Positions 18,720 through 28,328 of a DNA stretch of 40,177 nt are shown here, piece by piece (positions within the stretch are counted from its first letter, which is position 1; every line of letters begins with the position of its first letter). The notes under the pieces are model-generated. The model was not told where the DNA came from. It did no database searches and saw nothing but the letters and a program-made list of their open reading frames with translations. The stretch is from Prolixibacteraceae bacterium (lineage in GTDB: Bacteria; Bacteroidota; Bacteroidia; Bacteroidales; Prolixibacteraceae). Location: NCBI GenBank assembly GCA_019459485.1, contig JAIBEZ010000048.1:1-40177 (forward strand). Direction: 5' to 3'. Both the position numbers and the translations under genes were made by a program.

Positions 18720-21047
18720 ATGAAAGCAATGAAAAAGGAAGTTTTATCCATTTGCATTTTGTGTCTTGTGGAAATATTTCTGGTATCTCCGATTTTAACG
18801 CAGGCACAATCGTATGCAAGTTGGTACAACAAGGCACAGGAGCGCATTGATACCATACGAAAAGGCGACTTTGGAATAAAAATAGTTGACAAAAACGGAC
18901 AGCCCTATTCGGGGGCGGTTTCAGTGCGAATGGCTAAACACGAATTTCCTTTTGGGGTAGCTTTCGATTTTTACGAAGGGGCTGTTAACATGGGGAACAG
19001 TTACAGTACAACCAGTGCTATTCAGGCAAAAACAGATGCTGAAATATACAAAACTGAACGCTGGAACAATTATCTGGCGTATGCTATATCAGTTGAAGGC
19101 GGTAAGCAATACAAACTTACTTTGAAATTTGCTGAAATATATTTTGATACCAGTGGTTCCAGGTTGTTCAATGTAAATGTTGAAGGGCAATTATTTCTCA
19201 AAAATTATGATGTATTTAAAGAGGCAGGGGGAAAGAACATTGCCAAAGACACCAGTATTGTTATAACACCTACCGATGATTTCATCAGTATTGAATTGAC
19301 GGCTTTGAAAGACAATGCTTCCATAAAAGGTATTGTACTTGAAGAGGTGGACGGTGAAAATGTTGTACGGATTAATTGCGGCGGTGCAGCCATCACCACG
19401 AAAGACGGGAACAAGTATGTAATAGAGGAGGGGTATTTCGATCCGGATGTCAATACAGTAGCAACCGACGAACAATGGATGAAAGCAGCCATGTATAAAT
19501 ACTTCAACTATGGCGTTTCTGGCAATTCATTCAAATGGAGTGGCATTCAGCCGCAACACACGCAACCAAACTATAAAGATTTTGATAATGCTGTACGTTG
19601 GACCCAAAAAGCAGGTTGGGATTTGAGGGCGCACACCTTGCTTTGGGGAGGAAACGATGCCCATTCCATGCCCGATTGGGTTAGAAAATTACCAACAGTA
19701 GAGGCTATTACCGATACGTGCAAAATGCGGATTACCCGTGAAATGACACATTATAAAGGAATTATAAAGGAATACGATGTGATTAATGAGCCTCTAACCG
19801 GTCATGCCGATTGGCTCCGAAAAACCGTTGGCGATTCCATTCTCTGGAACTGCTTTAAATGGGCACGTGCTGCCGATCCCGATGCCGAACTTTATATCAA
19901 TGATTACAATGTGGAATACAACTGGGGACAGGCCGTTGAATACCGCGATCTGATTTTAAAAATCAAAGAAATGGGTGGCCCGGTTACCGGAGTAGGAATA
20001 CAGGCTCATTTTTGGGATTGTTGCAGACCCAATACAGATGAATTGGTTAAAAACATTAATATTATAGCTCAAGCCGGATTGCCCATAAGGTTAACTGAAT
20101 ACGATTGGGGAACCAATCTTACTGAAAAGCAACAGGTAGATGATTTTGTAAAAGTAGCCACTATTGCTTTTTCGCACCCTTCGGTAAATGGGATGATTAG
20201 CTGGGGATTAAGCGATAAAGGTGCCTGGAGGGAAAATACTGGCTACTTTGATGCCAAACACAGACCTAAACTGGCTGCAGATACCTTGCTCTATTACACC
20301 AAAAAGAAATGGGCCACCAACTTCGACTCGGAAATAGGCAACGGGAATCCGCTTAGCTTCAATGCCTATTATGGCGATTATACCATCGAAGTTGCATTTA
20401 ACGATACTGTGAAAGTATTTACAATTCCCTGTTTAAAAGAAAATGCCGATTCCGTTTTTACTTTATACGAAGCAAACGCGACCTTAAAGGGACCTAAATT
20501 GGTCAGCGCTGAACTAGATGGCAAAAACGCAATTAAGCTTTCATTTGACAAACCCCTTCAAAGCAATTCCGTTAAAAAAGGCGATTTTAAATTCTATTCA
20601 AATTACAAGATCGGGATCAATGGTATTCAGGTTGAATCCAATAACCCCAATGCCTTGATCATTTCGTTGAGTACCGGGGTTACTTCCGGTGATTACATCT
20701 CAGTTTCTTATTTTCCCGGTAATTTGGTCGCAGAAGATGGCAGTAAAGCCATTTCTTTTGGTCCTGAAGGAATTCGCAACCAAATACCAGTATTTAATAA
20801 TGAGATATTAAGCAACGGTTTGATGAAAGTTTATCCAAATCCTGCTGAAGACAAAATAAACATTGAGTATCCGTCAGCATCCTACCATGTGGCTATTTTC
20901 AATACTTTGGGGGTAAAGGTGTATGCCGGAAACTCAGCAACCAATTCTATGGAAATAGGGGTTGGCCGATTAAAAAGAGGTATTTACCTGATAAAATTGA
21001 CAGACACAAACAATGTTGTTAATGTTCAGAAAATTTTATTGAAATAA
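18720..21047 (+). CDS. GH10 endo-xylanase with inserted malectin-like domain and T9SS tail
   Basis: A 775-residue secreted endo-beta-1,4-xylanase. After a signal (about 1-30) and a short beta region, the GH10 barrel begins at HEFPFGVAFDF (74-84) and is interrupted by a malectin-like carbohydrate-binding insert (about 88-245). It resumes at EQWMKAAMYKYFNYGVSGNSFKW. The acid/base is in VINEPL (E357) and the nucleophile in LTEYDWG (E460); both are intact. A SwmB/Ig-like domain (about 592-690) and a T9SS type A sorting domain (about 698-775, containing VYPNPAEDKINIEYP and GIYLIKL) follow, so export across the outer membrane is expected. In the insert, the usual N-terminal malectin strand (VVRINCGGAAITT) comes after the part that normally ends the domain. 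It overlaps no neighbour; the GH127 gene starts 2 nt later. Confidence 0.92.
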   Translation: MKAMKKEVLSICILCLVEIFLVSPILTQAQSYASWYNKAQERIDTIRKGDFGIKIVDKNGQPYSGAVSVRMAKHEFPFGVAFDFYEGAVNMGNSYSTTSAIQAKTDAEIYKTERWNNYLAYAISVEGGKQYKLTLKFAEIYFDTSGSRLFNVNVEGQLFLKNYDVFKEAGGKNIAKDTSIVITPTDDFISIELTALKDNASIKGIVLEEVDGENVVRINCGGAAITTKDGNKYVIEEGYFDPDVNTVATDEQWMKAAMYKYFNYGVSGNSFKWSGIQPQHTQPNYKDFDNAVRWTQKAGWDLRAHTLLWGGNDAHSMPDWVRKLPTVEAITDTCKMRITREMTHYKGIIKEYDVINEPLTGHADWLRKTVGDSILWNCFKWARAADPDAELYINDYNVEYNWGQAVEYRDLILKIKEMGGPVTGVGIQAHFWDCCRPNTDELVKNINIIAQAGLPIRLTEYDWGTNLTEKQQVDDFVKVATIAFSHPSVNGMISWGLSDKGAWRENTGYFDAKHRPKLAADTLLYYTKKKWATNFDSEIGNGNPLSFNAYYGDYTIEVAFNDTVKVFTIPCLKENADSVFTLYEANATLKGPKLVSAELDGKNAIKLSFDKPLQSNSVKKGDFKFYSNYKIGINGIQVESNNPNALIISLSTGVTSGDYISVSYFPGNLVAEDGSKAISFGPEGIRNQIPVFNNEILSNGLMKVYPNPAEDKINIEYPSASYHVAIFNTLGVKVYAGNSATNSMEIGVGRLKRGIYLIKLTDTNNVVNVQKILLK

Positions 21048-21049
21048 TT

Positions 21050-23440
21050 ATGCGAAGATCTGTTTTAATAACTGCATTAATTGTATTCACTTCGTTTACA
21101 AATAGGCTGATAGCTCAGGATAAGCTGTATTCCAATGAATTTCCATTGGGCGATGTAACGCTGCTCGACGGGCCGTTTAAACATGCCCGCGACCTGAATA
21201 TCGAGGTGCTTTTGCAATACGATGTTGACCGTTTGCTGGCGCCTTACCGCAAGGAAGCCGGATTGCCCGAAAAAGCCAAAACCTATCCCAATTGGGATGG
21301 CCTGGATGGTCACGTGGCAGGGCACTACCTCTCGGCAATGGCCATGAATTATGCGGCCACGGGCAATACAGTGTTCAAAAAGCGCATGGAATATATGCTT
21401 TCGGAACTCAAAGAGTGCCTTGAGGCAAATGCCGTTAACAATGCGGAATGGGGAGTCGGATACATAGGCGGTTTCCCCAACAGTAAAAAACTGTGGTCGA
21501 CTTTCAAAAAAGGCGACTTTAGTGTTTACAATTCTGCCTGGGCACCGTTTTACAATCTGCATAAAATGTATGCCGGACTTAGGGATGCCTGGCTCTATTG
21601 TGGCAACGAAGAAGCAAAAACTTTGTTCCTGAAATTTTCCGATTGGGGCATCGATATCACCTCTGCCCTTAACGAAGAGCAGATGCAGTTGGTGCTGAAC
21701 ATGGAATATGGCGGGATGAACGAGACTTTTGCCGATGCCTTTCAAATATCGGGTGACGAAAAATACCTGACAGCTGCCAAAAGATATTCGCACAACATGT
21801 TCCTTGACCCCCTGTCGCAGGGGATTGATAATCTCGATAACAAACATGCCAACACACAGATTCCAAAATTTATTGGTTTCGCGAGGATTGCAGAACTTAA
21901 CGGCGACAAAAAATACGAAAATGCGGGCCGTTTCTCCTGGGAAACAATTACAGCAAACCGATCCCTGGCTTTTGGGGGAAATAGCCGTAGGGAACATTTC
22001 CCGGGTGTAGCTTCATGCGGCGATTTTATCAACGATGTTGACGGCCCCGAGTCGTGCAACTCGTACAACATGCTGAAATTGACCGAAGATTTGTTCCGTA
22101 TGCAACCTTCAGCTCATTATGCAGATTATTATGAGCGTACTGTGTTCAATCATATTCTTTCAACCCAACACCCTGAACATGGTGGATACGTGTATTTTAC
22201 AACTGCCCGTCCGCGCCATTACAGGGTTTATTCGGCGCCCAACGAAGCCATGTGGTGTTGCGTAGGTACCGGCATGGAAAACCATGGCAAATACAATCAG
22301 TTCATCTATACCCATTCAGCCGATTCGCTGTTCCTCAACCTGTTTATTGCTTCGGAACTCAATTGGAAAGATAAAAAAGTGAGCATCAAACAGGAAACGA
22401 ATTTCCCGTACGAAGAACGCACAAAACTGACCGTAACAAAAGGGTCTTCAAGCTTCAAGCTGATGGTCAGGTATCCTGAGTGGGTGAAAAAAGGTGCTTT
22501 GAAAATTTCTGTAAACGGAAAAGTCATAAATTATTCTGCCCTTCCTTCGTCATACATCTGCATCGACAGAAAATGGAAAAAAGGCGATGTTGTAGTGGTG
22601 GAATTGCCCATGCACAATACAATAGAACGTTTGCCCAATGTTCCTGACTACATTACCTTTATGCACGGTCCAATATTGCTTGGTGCTAAAACCGGAACCG
22701 ATGATTTAAGGGGGCTGATTGCCGACGATGGGCGTTGGGGGCAATTCCCGGGCGGAAAAATGTTGCCTGTTGATCAGGCTCCTATTTTGGTAGAAGATGA
22801 TATTCAGAATATTGCCAGCAAATTGGTACCGGTCAAGGATGAGCCATTGCACTTTACGCTTAACGTGAAAATGAAAAATCCTATTGATGTGAAATTGGAG
22901 CCATTTGCAAACATTCACGATGCACGGTACATGATATACTGGTTGGCGCTTACGAATAACGGATATCAGTCCTATATGGATTCTTTATCTGTGATCGAAA
23001 AAGAAAAGATTGCCCTTGAAAAGCGCACGATCGACTTTGTAGGTACCGGCGAACAACAGCCTGAAACCGATCACTCCATGCAAAAGGAAAACTCGAATTC
23101 GGGCAATACCAATAATGAATTTTTCCGCGATGCAAACCGGGGTGGTTATTTCAGCTACGAGATGAAAACAAATTCGGAAACCGACCTTAGCCTTATTGTT
23201 CGCTATTGGGGCGCAGAATGGGGAGGCCGTAAGTTTGACATTTACATAGACGATGAAAAGCTGTTGACCGAAGACAATACCGGGCGTTGGAATCAATCGA
23301 AGTTTCAGGATGTGGAGTATGCTATTCCCAACCCGATGGTTCAGGGAAAAAATAGTATCAGGGTGAAATTTCAGTCTATTTCAGGAAATACGGCAGGGGC
23401 GGTTTATTATATCCGTCTGGTCAGGAAAAAAGGCAATTAG
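21050..23440 (+). CDS. GH127/GH146-type beta-L-arabinofuranosidase
   Basis: A 796-residue secreted enzyme (signal MRRSVLITALIVFTSFTNRLIA, then QD) of the former DUF1680 family. These cysteine glycosidases release beta-L-arabinofuranose and use a zinc held by one Glu and three Cys. The expected ligands are visible: ESC in VDGPESCNSYNML (E334, C336) and the Cys pair in MWCCVGTGMENH (C403, C404). The (alpha/alpha)6 domain covers about 30-430 and beta domains follow. An extra C-terminal beta domain (about 690-796, EFFRDANRGGYFSYEM to YYIRLVRKK) looks like the accessory domain some members carry. GH127 and GH146 cannot be told apart safely by eye. It starts 2 nt after the GH10 stop, so translation is probably coupled. 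Confidence 0.9.
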   Translation: MRRSVLITALIVFTSFTNRLIAQDKLYSNEFPLGDVTLLDGPFKHARDLNIEVLLQYDVDRLLAPYRKEAGLPEKAKTYPNWDGLDGHVAGHYLSAMAMNYAATGNTVFKKRMEYMLSELKECLEANAVNNAEWGVGYIGGFPNSKKLWSTFKKGDFSVYNSAWAPFYNLHKMYAGLRDAWLYCGNEEAKTLFLKFSDWGIDITSALNEEQMQLVLNMEYGGMNETFADAFQISGDEKYLTAAKRYSHNMFLDPLSQGIDNLDNKHANTQIPKFIGFARIAELNGDKKYENAGRFSWETITANRSLAFGGNSRREHFPGVASCGDFINDVDGPESCNSYNMLKLTEDLFRMQPSAHYADYYERTVFNHILSTQHPEHGGYVYFTTARPRHYRVYSAPNEAMWCCVGTGMENHGKYNQFIYTHSADSLFLNLFIASELNWKDKKVSIKQETNFPYEERTKLTVTKGSSSFKLMVRYPEWVKKGALKISVNGKVINYSALPSSYICIDRKWKKGDVVVVELPMHNTIERLPNVPDYITFMHGPILLGAKTGTDDLRGLIADDGRWGQFPGGKMLPVDQAPILVEDDIQNIASKLVPVKDEPLHFTLNVKMKNPIDVKLEPFANIHDARYMIYWLALTNNGYQSYMDSLSVIEKEKIALEKRTIDFVGTGEQQPETDHSMQKENSNSGNTNNEFFRDANRGGYFSYEMKTNSETDLSLIVRYWGAEWGGRKFDIYIDDEKLLTEDNTGRWNQSKFQDVEYAIPNPMVQGKNSIRVKFQSISGNTAGAVYYIRLVRKKGN

Positions 23441-23479
23441 GGAACAATGGGAAAGCATGTTTTAAAAAAACACAATAAA

Positions 23480-25873
23480 ATGAGGAAATTTTTATTTTCT
23501 GTAGTCGTATTCGTATCTGTTTTTTTTCAGATCAATAATGTTTATGCCTGGGAAGGAATGCCAATGCCCAAGCTTCAGGTTGAAGGCCGCTATTTGAAAG
23601 ATAGTCATGGCCATATTGTTAATCTGCATGGTTTCGCTCAAACCTATTCGCCCTGGTTTAACGAGGAAAATTCTAAGTGGAACAATTACAACGTGAGTGC
23701 TTGTTCGGCATACAACAAGGGTATTATCGACAAAATATTGGCAGCCGGATGGAAAATGAACTTCATCCGCCTGCACATGGATCCCTACTGGAGCAATACG
23801 CCCGGCTGTACTCCCAAGTACCACGAGGCACACAATTGTTTCAACGAAACCCGTTTCAGGAAGTACCTCGACGAAGTTTTTATTCCCATGGCCGAGTATG
23901 CCATTTCGAAAGGTTTGTATGTTGTAATGCGTCCTCCGGGTGTAAGTCCTGAAAAAATTGCGATTGGAGATGATTATCATCAATATTTGACTAAAGTTTG
24001 GGGCATCGTTGCCAAACATCCCAAATTAATGAATGACTCCAACATCATGTTCGAGTTGGCCAATGAGCCCATTGATATTTTAGGCTCAGACGGAACTTAC
24101 GGAGCCGGTACACAAGGGCATTTCGATAACCTGAAAACCTTTTTTCAAACCATGGTCGATGTCATCAGGACAAGTGCCAATAATATTCTTTGGATTCCAG
24201 GGCTGGGTTATCAATCGTTGTATGCCGGATATGCTACAAACCCTATCGAGGGGGAAAACATTGGCTATGCAGTACACGTTTACCCGGGGTGGTTCAACAG
24301 TGGTAACGGATACGAAGCTTTTCAACGTGGGTGGAATAATCAGGTTCAACCGGTAGCCGATTTTGCACCTGTTATTGTTACCGAAATGGATTGGGCTCCC
24401 GAAAGGCACGCAAAATCGTGGGGTAAAGCTATTACCGGAACTGCCGGCGGTGATGGATTTGGCGCTAATTTCCAAAAAATAGCCGATGATTGTGGAAATG
24501 TGAGCTGGTTGCTTTTTACCAGCCCCCATCTTTTGGCCCAGTATGGAAACCCTAATGCGGCTGCCGATGTTGTTGATTTTCTGACTGACCCTGAAGCATG
24601 TCCAACTCCAATTCACAAATGGTATCAGGAATATGCCGACGAATATGGATTAGACGGAGTTACTGACGATTATTTGACAATGACAGATCTGAAAATCGGT
24701 GGAGATGCCGAAATCTCGGTTCTGAACAAAAGCTCAGTTGGTCTGAAAGTTAATGCTGTTTTTGCTGATGGGCATGTCGAAAACGTTGGTTCCGTTGCTC
24801 AAATTACAGTTGATAATCCTGAAGTGGTTCAAGTTGTAAGGGGGCGCATTTTTGCCCTGAAAGATGGTCATGCAACCCTAAATGTTTCTTACACCGATTC
24901 CAAAGGAACAAAAAAGGAACTTACCTTAAAAGTTACTTCCTCGACATTCCCGCTAACCAATGCCTTGTTCAATCCCGACATTTGGGAAAATGGTACTTTC
25001 AATGAAACCACCAAAACCCTTAAAACCGGACAATGGGGTTTTGGCGGATGGCAGTTTGATGGCATCGATTTATCGGACTATAAATACATTGTGGCAAAAT
25101 TGGGCAGTGCCAATACTGCCGATGTTGCTTTTAACATATACGATGGCAGCAGTTATTGGGGGTCGCCTGCTTCGTACAAATTTGGCAGCAGCAAACAGAT
25201 AGTCGTAATTTTAGATCAGGCGAAGAAGAACGATGGCACGATGCTGAATCCCAAAAATATCTACATCGCAGGTTTTTGGTCGAACGGAAACAACCCATTT
25301 GTAATCGACACCGTGTTCCTATCCAACTCCAGCGACTACGACCCACCGGTTGTATATGCCAGAGACATGCAAGGAGTTGAAACCAAAGAACTCAACGGTT
25401 TTCAATATAAACTGGGATCAGGCCCATCGGCATGTCAAACCCTTGTTGTTTCGGGCGATATACTCACAACCAGCATCACAATTACTGCACCCACGGGTTT
25501 TGAGGTTTCGCTGGACAGTACCCAAACGTTTTTGTCGAAAGTAATCCTGACTCAAAGCAATGGAAAGGTTCCCGATACCGAGGTTTACGTTCGGATGAAA
25601 TCGGGGCTTACAAAAAGTCCGAATGCAGGAAATCTCACCATTGTTTCAACCGGGGCGCTCACGAAATCCCTGGCGCTGACCGGGATTGTTCTTCCGATAA
25701 CAGGCATAGATAAATATCGTAAGCCGGGTGCAACGGTTGTTTCAATACAATACCATACCATTACAGGACAAAGGCTCAATACTATTGAAAACATGAATGG
25801 TGTGTTCATAGTGAAGAAGTTGATGTCTGATGGGACAACAGAAACAGAGAAGATTTTGAAAGTAATAAAGTAG
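23480..25873 (+). CDS. Multidomain GH5 glycoside hydrolase
   Basis: A secreted retaining endo-glycanase. I prefer the ATG at 23480 (MRKFLFSVVVFVSVFFQINNVYA) to one at 23447, because it gives a clean signal and an A-rich leader. The GH5 barrel (about 25-390) shows RYLKDSHGHIVNLHGFAQ, the acid/base in ELANEP (E196) and the nucleophile in VTEMDW (E302). Behind it lie a Big_2-like domain (about 403-490), a beta-sandwich region that looks carbohydrate-binding (about 490-610, Trp/Gly-rich), the Bacteroidota Ig-like unit containing KLGSGPSACQTLVVSG (about 635-735), and a 56-residue C-terminal tail with QYHTITGQRLN and GVFIVKK. The tail resembles a degenerate T9SS-type anchor. The GH5 subfamily is not assignable by eye; a xylan- or mannan-cleaving role is inferred from context. 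Confidence 0.85.
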   Translation: MRKFLFSVVVFVSVFFQINNVYAWEGMPMPKLQVEGRYLKDSHGHIVNLHGFAQTYSPWFNEENSKWNNYNVSACSAYNKGIIDKILAAGWKMNFIRLHMDPYWSNTPGCTPKYHEAHNCFNETRFRKYLDEVFIPMAEYAISKGLYVVMRPPGVSPEKIAIGDDYHQYLTKVWGIVAKHPKLMNDSNIMFELANEPIDILGSDGTYGAGTQGHFDNLKTFFQTMVDVIRTSANNILWIPGLGYQSLYAGYATNPIEGENIGYAVHVYPGWFNSGNGYEAFQRGWNNQVQPVADFAPVIVTEMDWAPERHAKSWGKAITGTAGGDGFGANFQKIADDCGNVSWLLFTSPHLLAQYGNPNAAADVVDFLTDPEACPTPIHKWYQEYADEYGLDGVTDDYLTMTDLKIGGDAEISVLNKSSVGLKVNAVFADGHVENVGSVAQITVDNPEVVQVVRGRIFALKDGHATLNVSYTDSKGTKKELTLKVTSSTFPLTNALFNPDIWENGTFNETTKTLKTGQWGFGGWQFDGIDLSDYKYIVAKLGSANTADVAFNIYDGSSYWGSPASYKFGSSKQIVVILDQAKKNDGTMLNPKNIYIAGFWSNGNNPFVIDTVFLSNSSDYDPPVVYARDMQGVETKELNGFQYKLGSGPSACQTLVVSGDILTTSITITAPTGFEVSLDSTQTFLSKVILTQSNGKVPDTEVYVRMKSGLTKSPNAGNLTIVSTGALTKSLALTGIVLPITGIDKYRKPGATVVSIQYHTITGQRLNTIENMNGVFIVKKLMSDGTTETEKILKVIK

Positions 25874-25934
25874 GATAGCGTATAAATATTTAATTATCAA
25901 ATCTATATTTCTCAATTACTTTCCTGTGTAAGTT

Positions 25935-28322
25935 ATGAAAAATAAAAATGGCAATTTTCGGATTTTAATTACGGTATTGTGTGTTTTCTTACTTACGTTT
26001 CACTCGAAGGCACAGATCGAAGATTTTAGGGTTGGAACAACCACCCGTAAAATACTCGTTTATGCCCCATCGGGCATTGAACCCAACCGTCCGCTTTTGC
26101 TCTCTTTGCATGGCATGAATCAGGACATAGCCTATCAGCAAAACCAAACGAAATGGGAAACAGTGGCAAAGGCGAATAATTTTGTGGTTGTTTACCCTGG
26201 CGGGATCAGTAATTCGTGGGATATTTCCGGAACAAGGGATACAGACTTTATACTGGCCATTATCGACGAGATGTATAAACGGTACGGCATCGACCGTGAC
26301 CGGGTTTATCTCTCGGGTTTCTCAATGGGAGGAATGATGACTTACCATGCAGCGACCAAAATAGCCGATAAAATAGCCGCCTTTGCGCCCGTAAGCGGAT
26401 ACCTGATGGGCGGCCCGAATACCAAAAGTTCACGTCCAATCCCAATTATACATACCCATGGAACAGCTGACGATGTTGTGGTTTACAGCGGGGTTCAACG
26501 GTGCATGGATGCGTGGATTACGCGGAATAACTGCCCAAAAACTGCTCAGGTTACCAAGCCCTATCCTGCAAACAAACCCAACTCTTCCGGTACGAAGTAT
26601 TATTGGGGTGCGGGAACCGATTCGGTTGAAATTGTTCTTCTTAGTATTAAAGGAGCAGGACACTGGCATTCAATTGACCCCAACGGAATAAATACCAGTC
26701 AGGAAATCTGGAACTTTTGCAAGAATTTTTCACTCGGATATGGAGTTTCCAAGTTTGAGTATGCTTCTGTAGTCAATCAGGATCCGAAGCAAATTCAAGT
26801 AGAATTTTCATTACCCATCAAAGAATCGGAAAGCTACGGGGGATTTTCGGTGAAAGTTGACGGAGAACTGGTTGATATCGAAAGTATTACTTTGGCAGAT
26901 TCAGTTCATTTAGCAATTAATCTGACCGACAGTATTCTGAACAGCAACGAGATCAGCATTTCTTATGTCAGCGGAAATGTTGTTTCAACCTATGAGAAAA
27001 AATTAACTGAGTTTAGCGATAAATTGGTCGAAAACCTGCTTGCCGGCGCGCCACCTAGAATTGTTGAACTTGCTGTTACTGAAAATGGCAATGTGCTTGT
27101 GGCTAAGTTTAACAAGCACATGCTACTTCCTTCCGATATTTCTTCATTGGTTTTAAACGCTCAATTTAATGGCGATTTGAACATTCCTATTACAGATTGT
27201 TCTTTTTCCAACAGCGATTCAACCACTTACGCTTTCACTTTAGCTGAACAGGTATTTGCCGATTACAACCTTCTTCTTACGTATTCAGGAAACAACCTTG
27301 TTGCTGCCGATAGCAGTTTTGTTAAAAACTTTACCGATTATCAGGTTACAAACAAATCAACTGGTTTGCCTGTACAGATTGTATCGGGCGCTTTGGCATC
27401 CGATGCGTTTACAATTGCGCTTGAATTTTCTAAATCAATGGCTATGAGTGATGCTCAGTTGGGGCAGTTTTCATTTTTTGTAAATGGGAAGAAAGTTACC
27501 GTTAAGGAGTTTTCTGTTATGGAAAATTCCATCCGGTTTGCTTTGTCGGGCAACTTATATTATGCCGATTCTATTAAAGCCACTTATACCCCGGGTACTA
27601 TTACTGCGTCCGATAAAGGCCAACTGGAAGCATTTAGCAATTTTATTGTTGAGAATCCACTGCAAGAGCCAACTTGGTATCCGATTCCAGCAAAGGTTGA
27701 GGCCGAAGATTATGCTTTACAATATGGTACCGACACAGAACAAACGGTTGATACCGGCGGCGGATTAAATGTTGGGTGGATTGAGGATAATGACTGGTTA
27801 GTTTATGCAATTGAAAACAATTCAGATCAGGCGGAGTTTGAAATAACCTTCCGGGTAGCGGCCCAGGCAGCCGGGGGACAGTTCAACTATGCTATCGACA
27901 ATGTAAAGGTAGGCCAGGTAACGGTTCCAAATACTGGCGGATGGCAAATTTGGCAATCGGTTGTAAAGAAAATATCTATCAATAAAGGGACGCATTATTT
28001 TAAAATGTATGCTGTTACCGGAGGTTTTAATATTAATTACTTAAACATTCAACAGGTTTTTACTGGTATTAATACGCTGGAAATGGATGAAATAATTATT
28101 TATCCAAATCCTGTGTCAAACAAAATAGTCATAAAGTCATCAGGTTTTTTATTCAATAAAGTCGAGATAAGTGACATGGTTGGGAATACTGTTGTTATCA
28201 AAGCAGTTGATTATAATACAGAATTTGGAATGCCATTAAGCCTTCCTGATGGCTCATATATTCTAAAAATCAGTAATGATAAGGAGATTGAAACGAGAAA
28301 GATCATCATACAAAACAATTAA
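25935..28322 (+). CDS. CE1/PHB-depolymerase-like esterase with Ig repeats, CBM6 and T9SS tail
   Basis: A 795-residue exported esterase. After the signal (about 1-25) comes an LpqC/feruloyl-esterase-like alpha/beta hydrolase (about 28-265) with LLLSLHGMNQD, nucleophile S130 in GFSMGG, the acid in HGTADDVVVYSG and the His in KGAGHWHS. Three SwmB-like Ig units follow (about 270-580, each near 100 residues). Then come a CBM6 (about 582-712, VEAEDYA and WIEDNDWLVYAI, usually xylan-binding) and a T9SS type A sorting domain (about 715-795, IYPNPVSNKIVIKS and GSYILKIS). This domain set places it outside the cell on xylan, removing feruloyl or acetyl groups. It stands 61 nt after the GH5 gene and 6 nt before GH27. 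Confidence 0.87.
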   Translation: MKNKNGNFRILITVLCVFLLTFHSKAQIEDFRVGTTTRKILVYAPSGIEPNRPLLLSLHGMNQDIAYQQNQTKWETVAKANNFVVVYPGGISNSWDISGTRDTDFILAIIDEMYKRYGIDRDRVYLSGFSMGGMMTYHAATKIADKIAAFAPVSGYLMGGPNTKSSRPIPIIHTHGTADDVVVYSGVQRCMDAWITRNNCPKTAQVTKPYPANKPNSSGTKYYWGAGTDSVEIVLLSIKGAGHWHSIDPNGINTSQEIWNFCKNFSLGYGVSKFEYASVVNQDPKQIQVEFSLPIKESESYGGFSVKVDGELVDIESITLADSVHLAINLTDSILNSNEISISYVSGNVVSTYEKKLTEFSDKLVENLLAGAPPRIVELAVTENGNVLVAKFNKHMLLPSDISSLVLNAQFNGDLNIPITDCSFSNSDSTTYAFTLAEQVFADYNLLLTYSGNNLVAADSSFVKNFTDYQVTNKSTGLPVQIVSGALASDAFTIALEFSKSMAMSDAQLGQFSFFVNGKKVTVKEFSVMENSIRFALSGNLYYADSIKATYTPGTITASDKGQLEAFSNFIVENPLQEPTWYPIPAKVEAEDYALQYGTDTEQTVDTGGGLNVGWIEDNDWLVYAIENNSDQAEFEITFRVAAQAAGGQFNYAIDNVKVGQVTVPNTGGWQIWQSVVKKISINKGTHYFKMYAVTGGFNINYLNIQQVFTGINTLEMDEIIIYPNPVSNKIVIKSSGFLFNKVEISDMVGNTVVIKAVDYNTEFGMPLSLPDGSYILKISNDKEIETRKIIIQNN

Positions 28323-28328
28323 GGTGTC

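Noticed and set aside
21077-21997. 306-codon open frame on the minus strand inside the GH127 gene
   Set aside because: It lies wholly opposite a gene with intact catalytic motifs, has no recognisable domain and an amino-acid mix typical of an antisense shadow.
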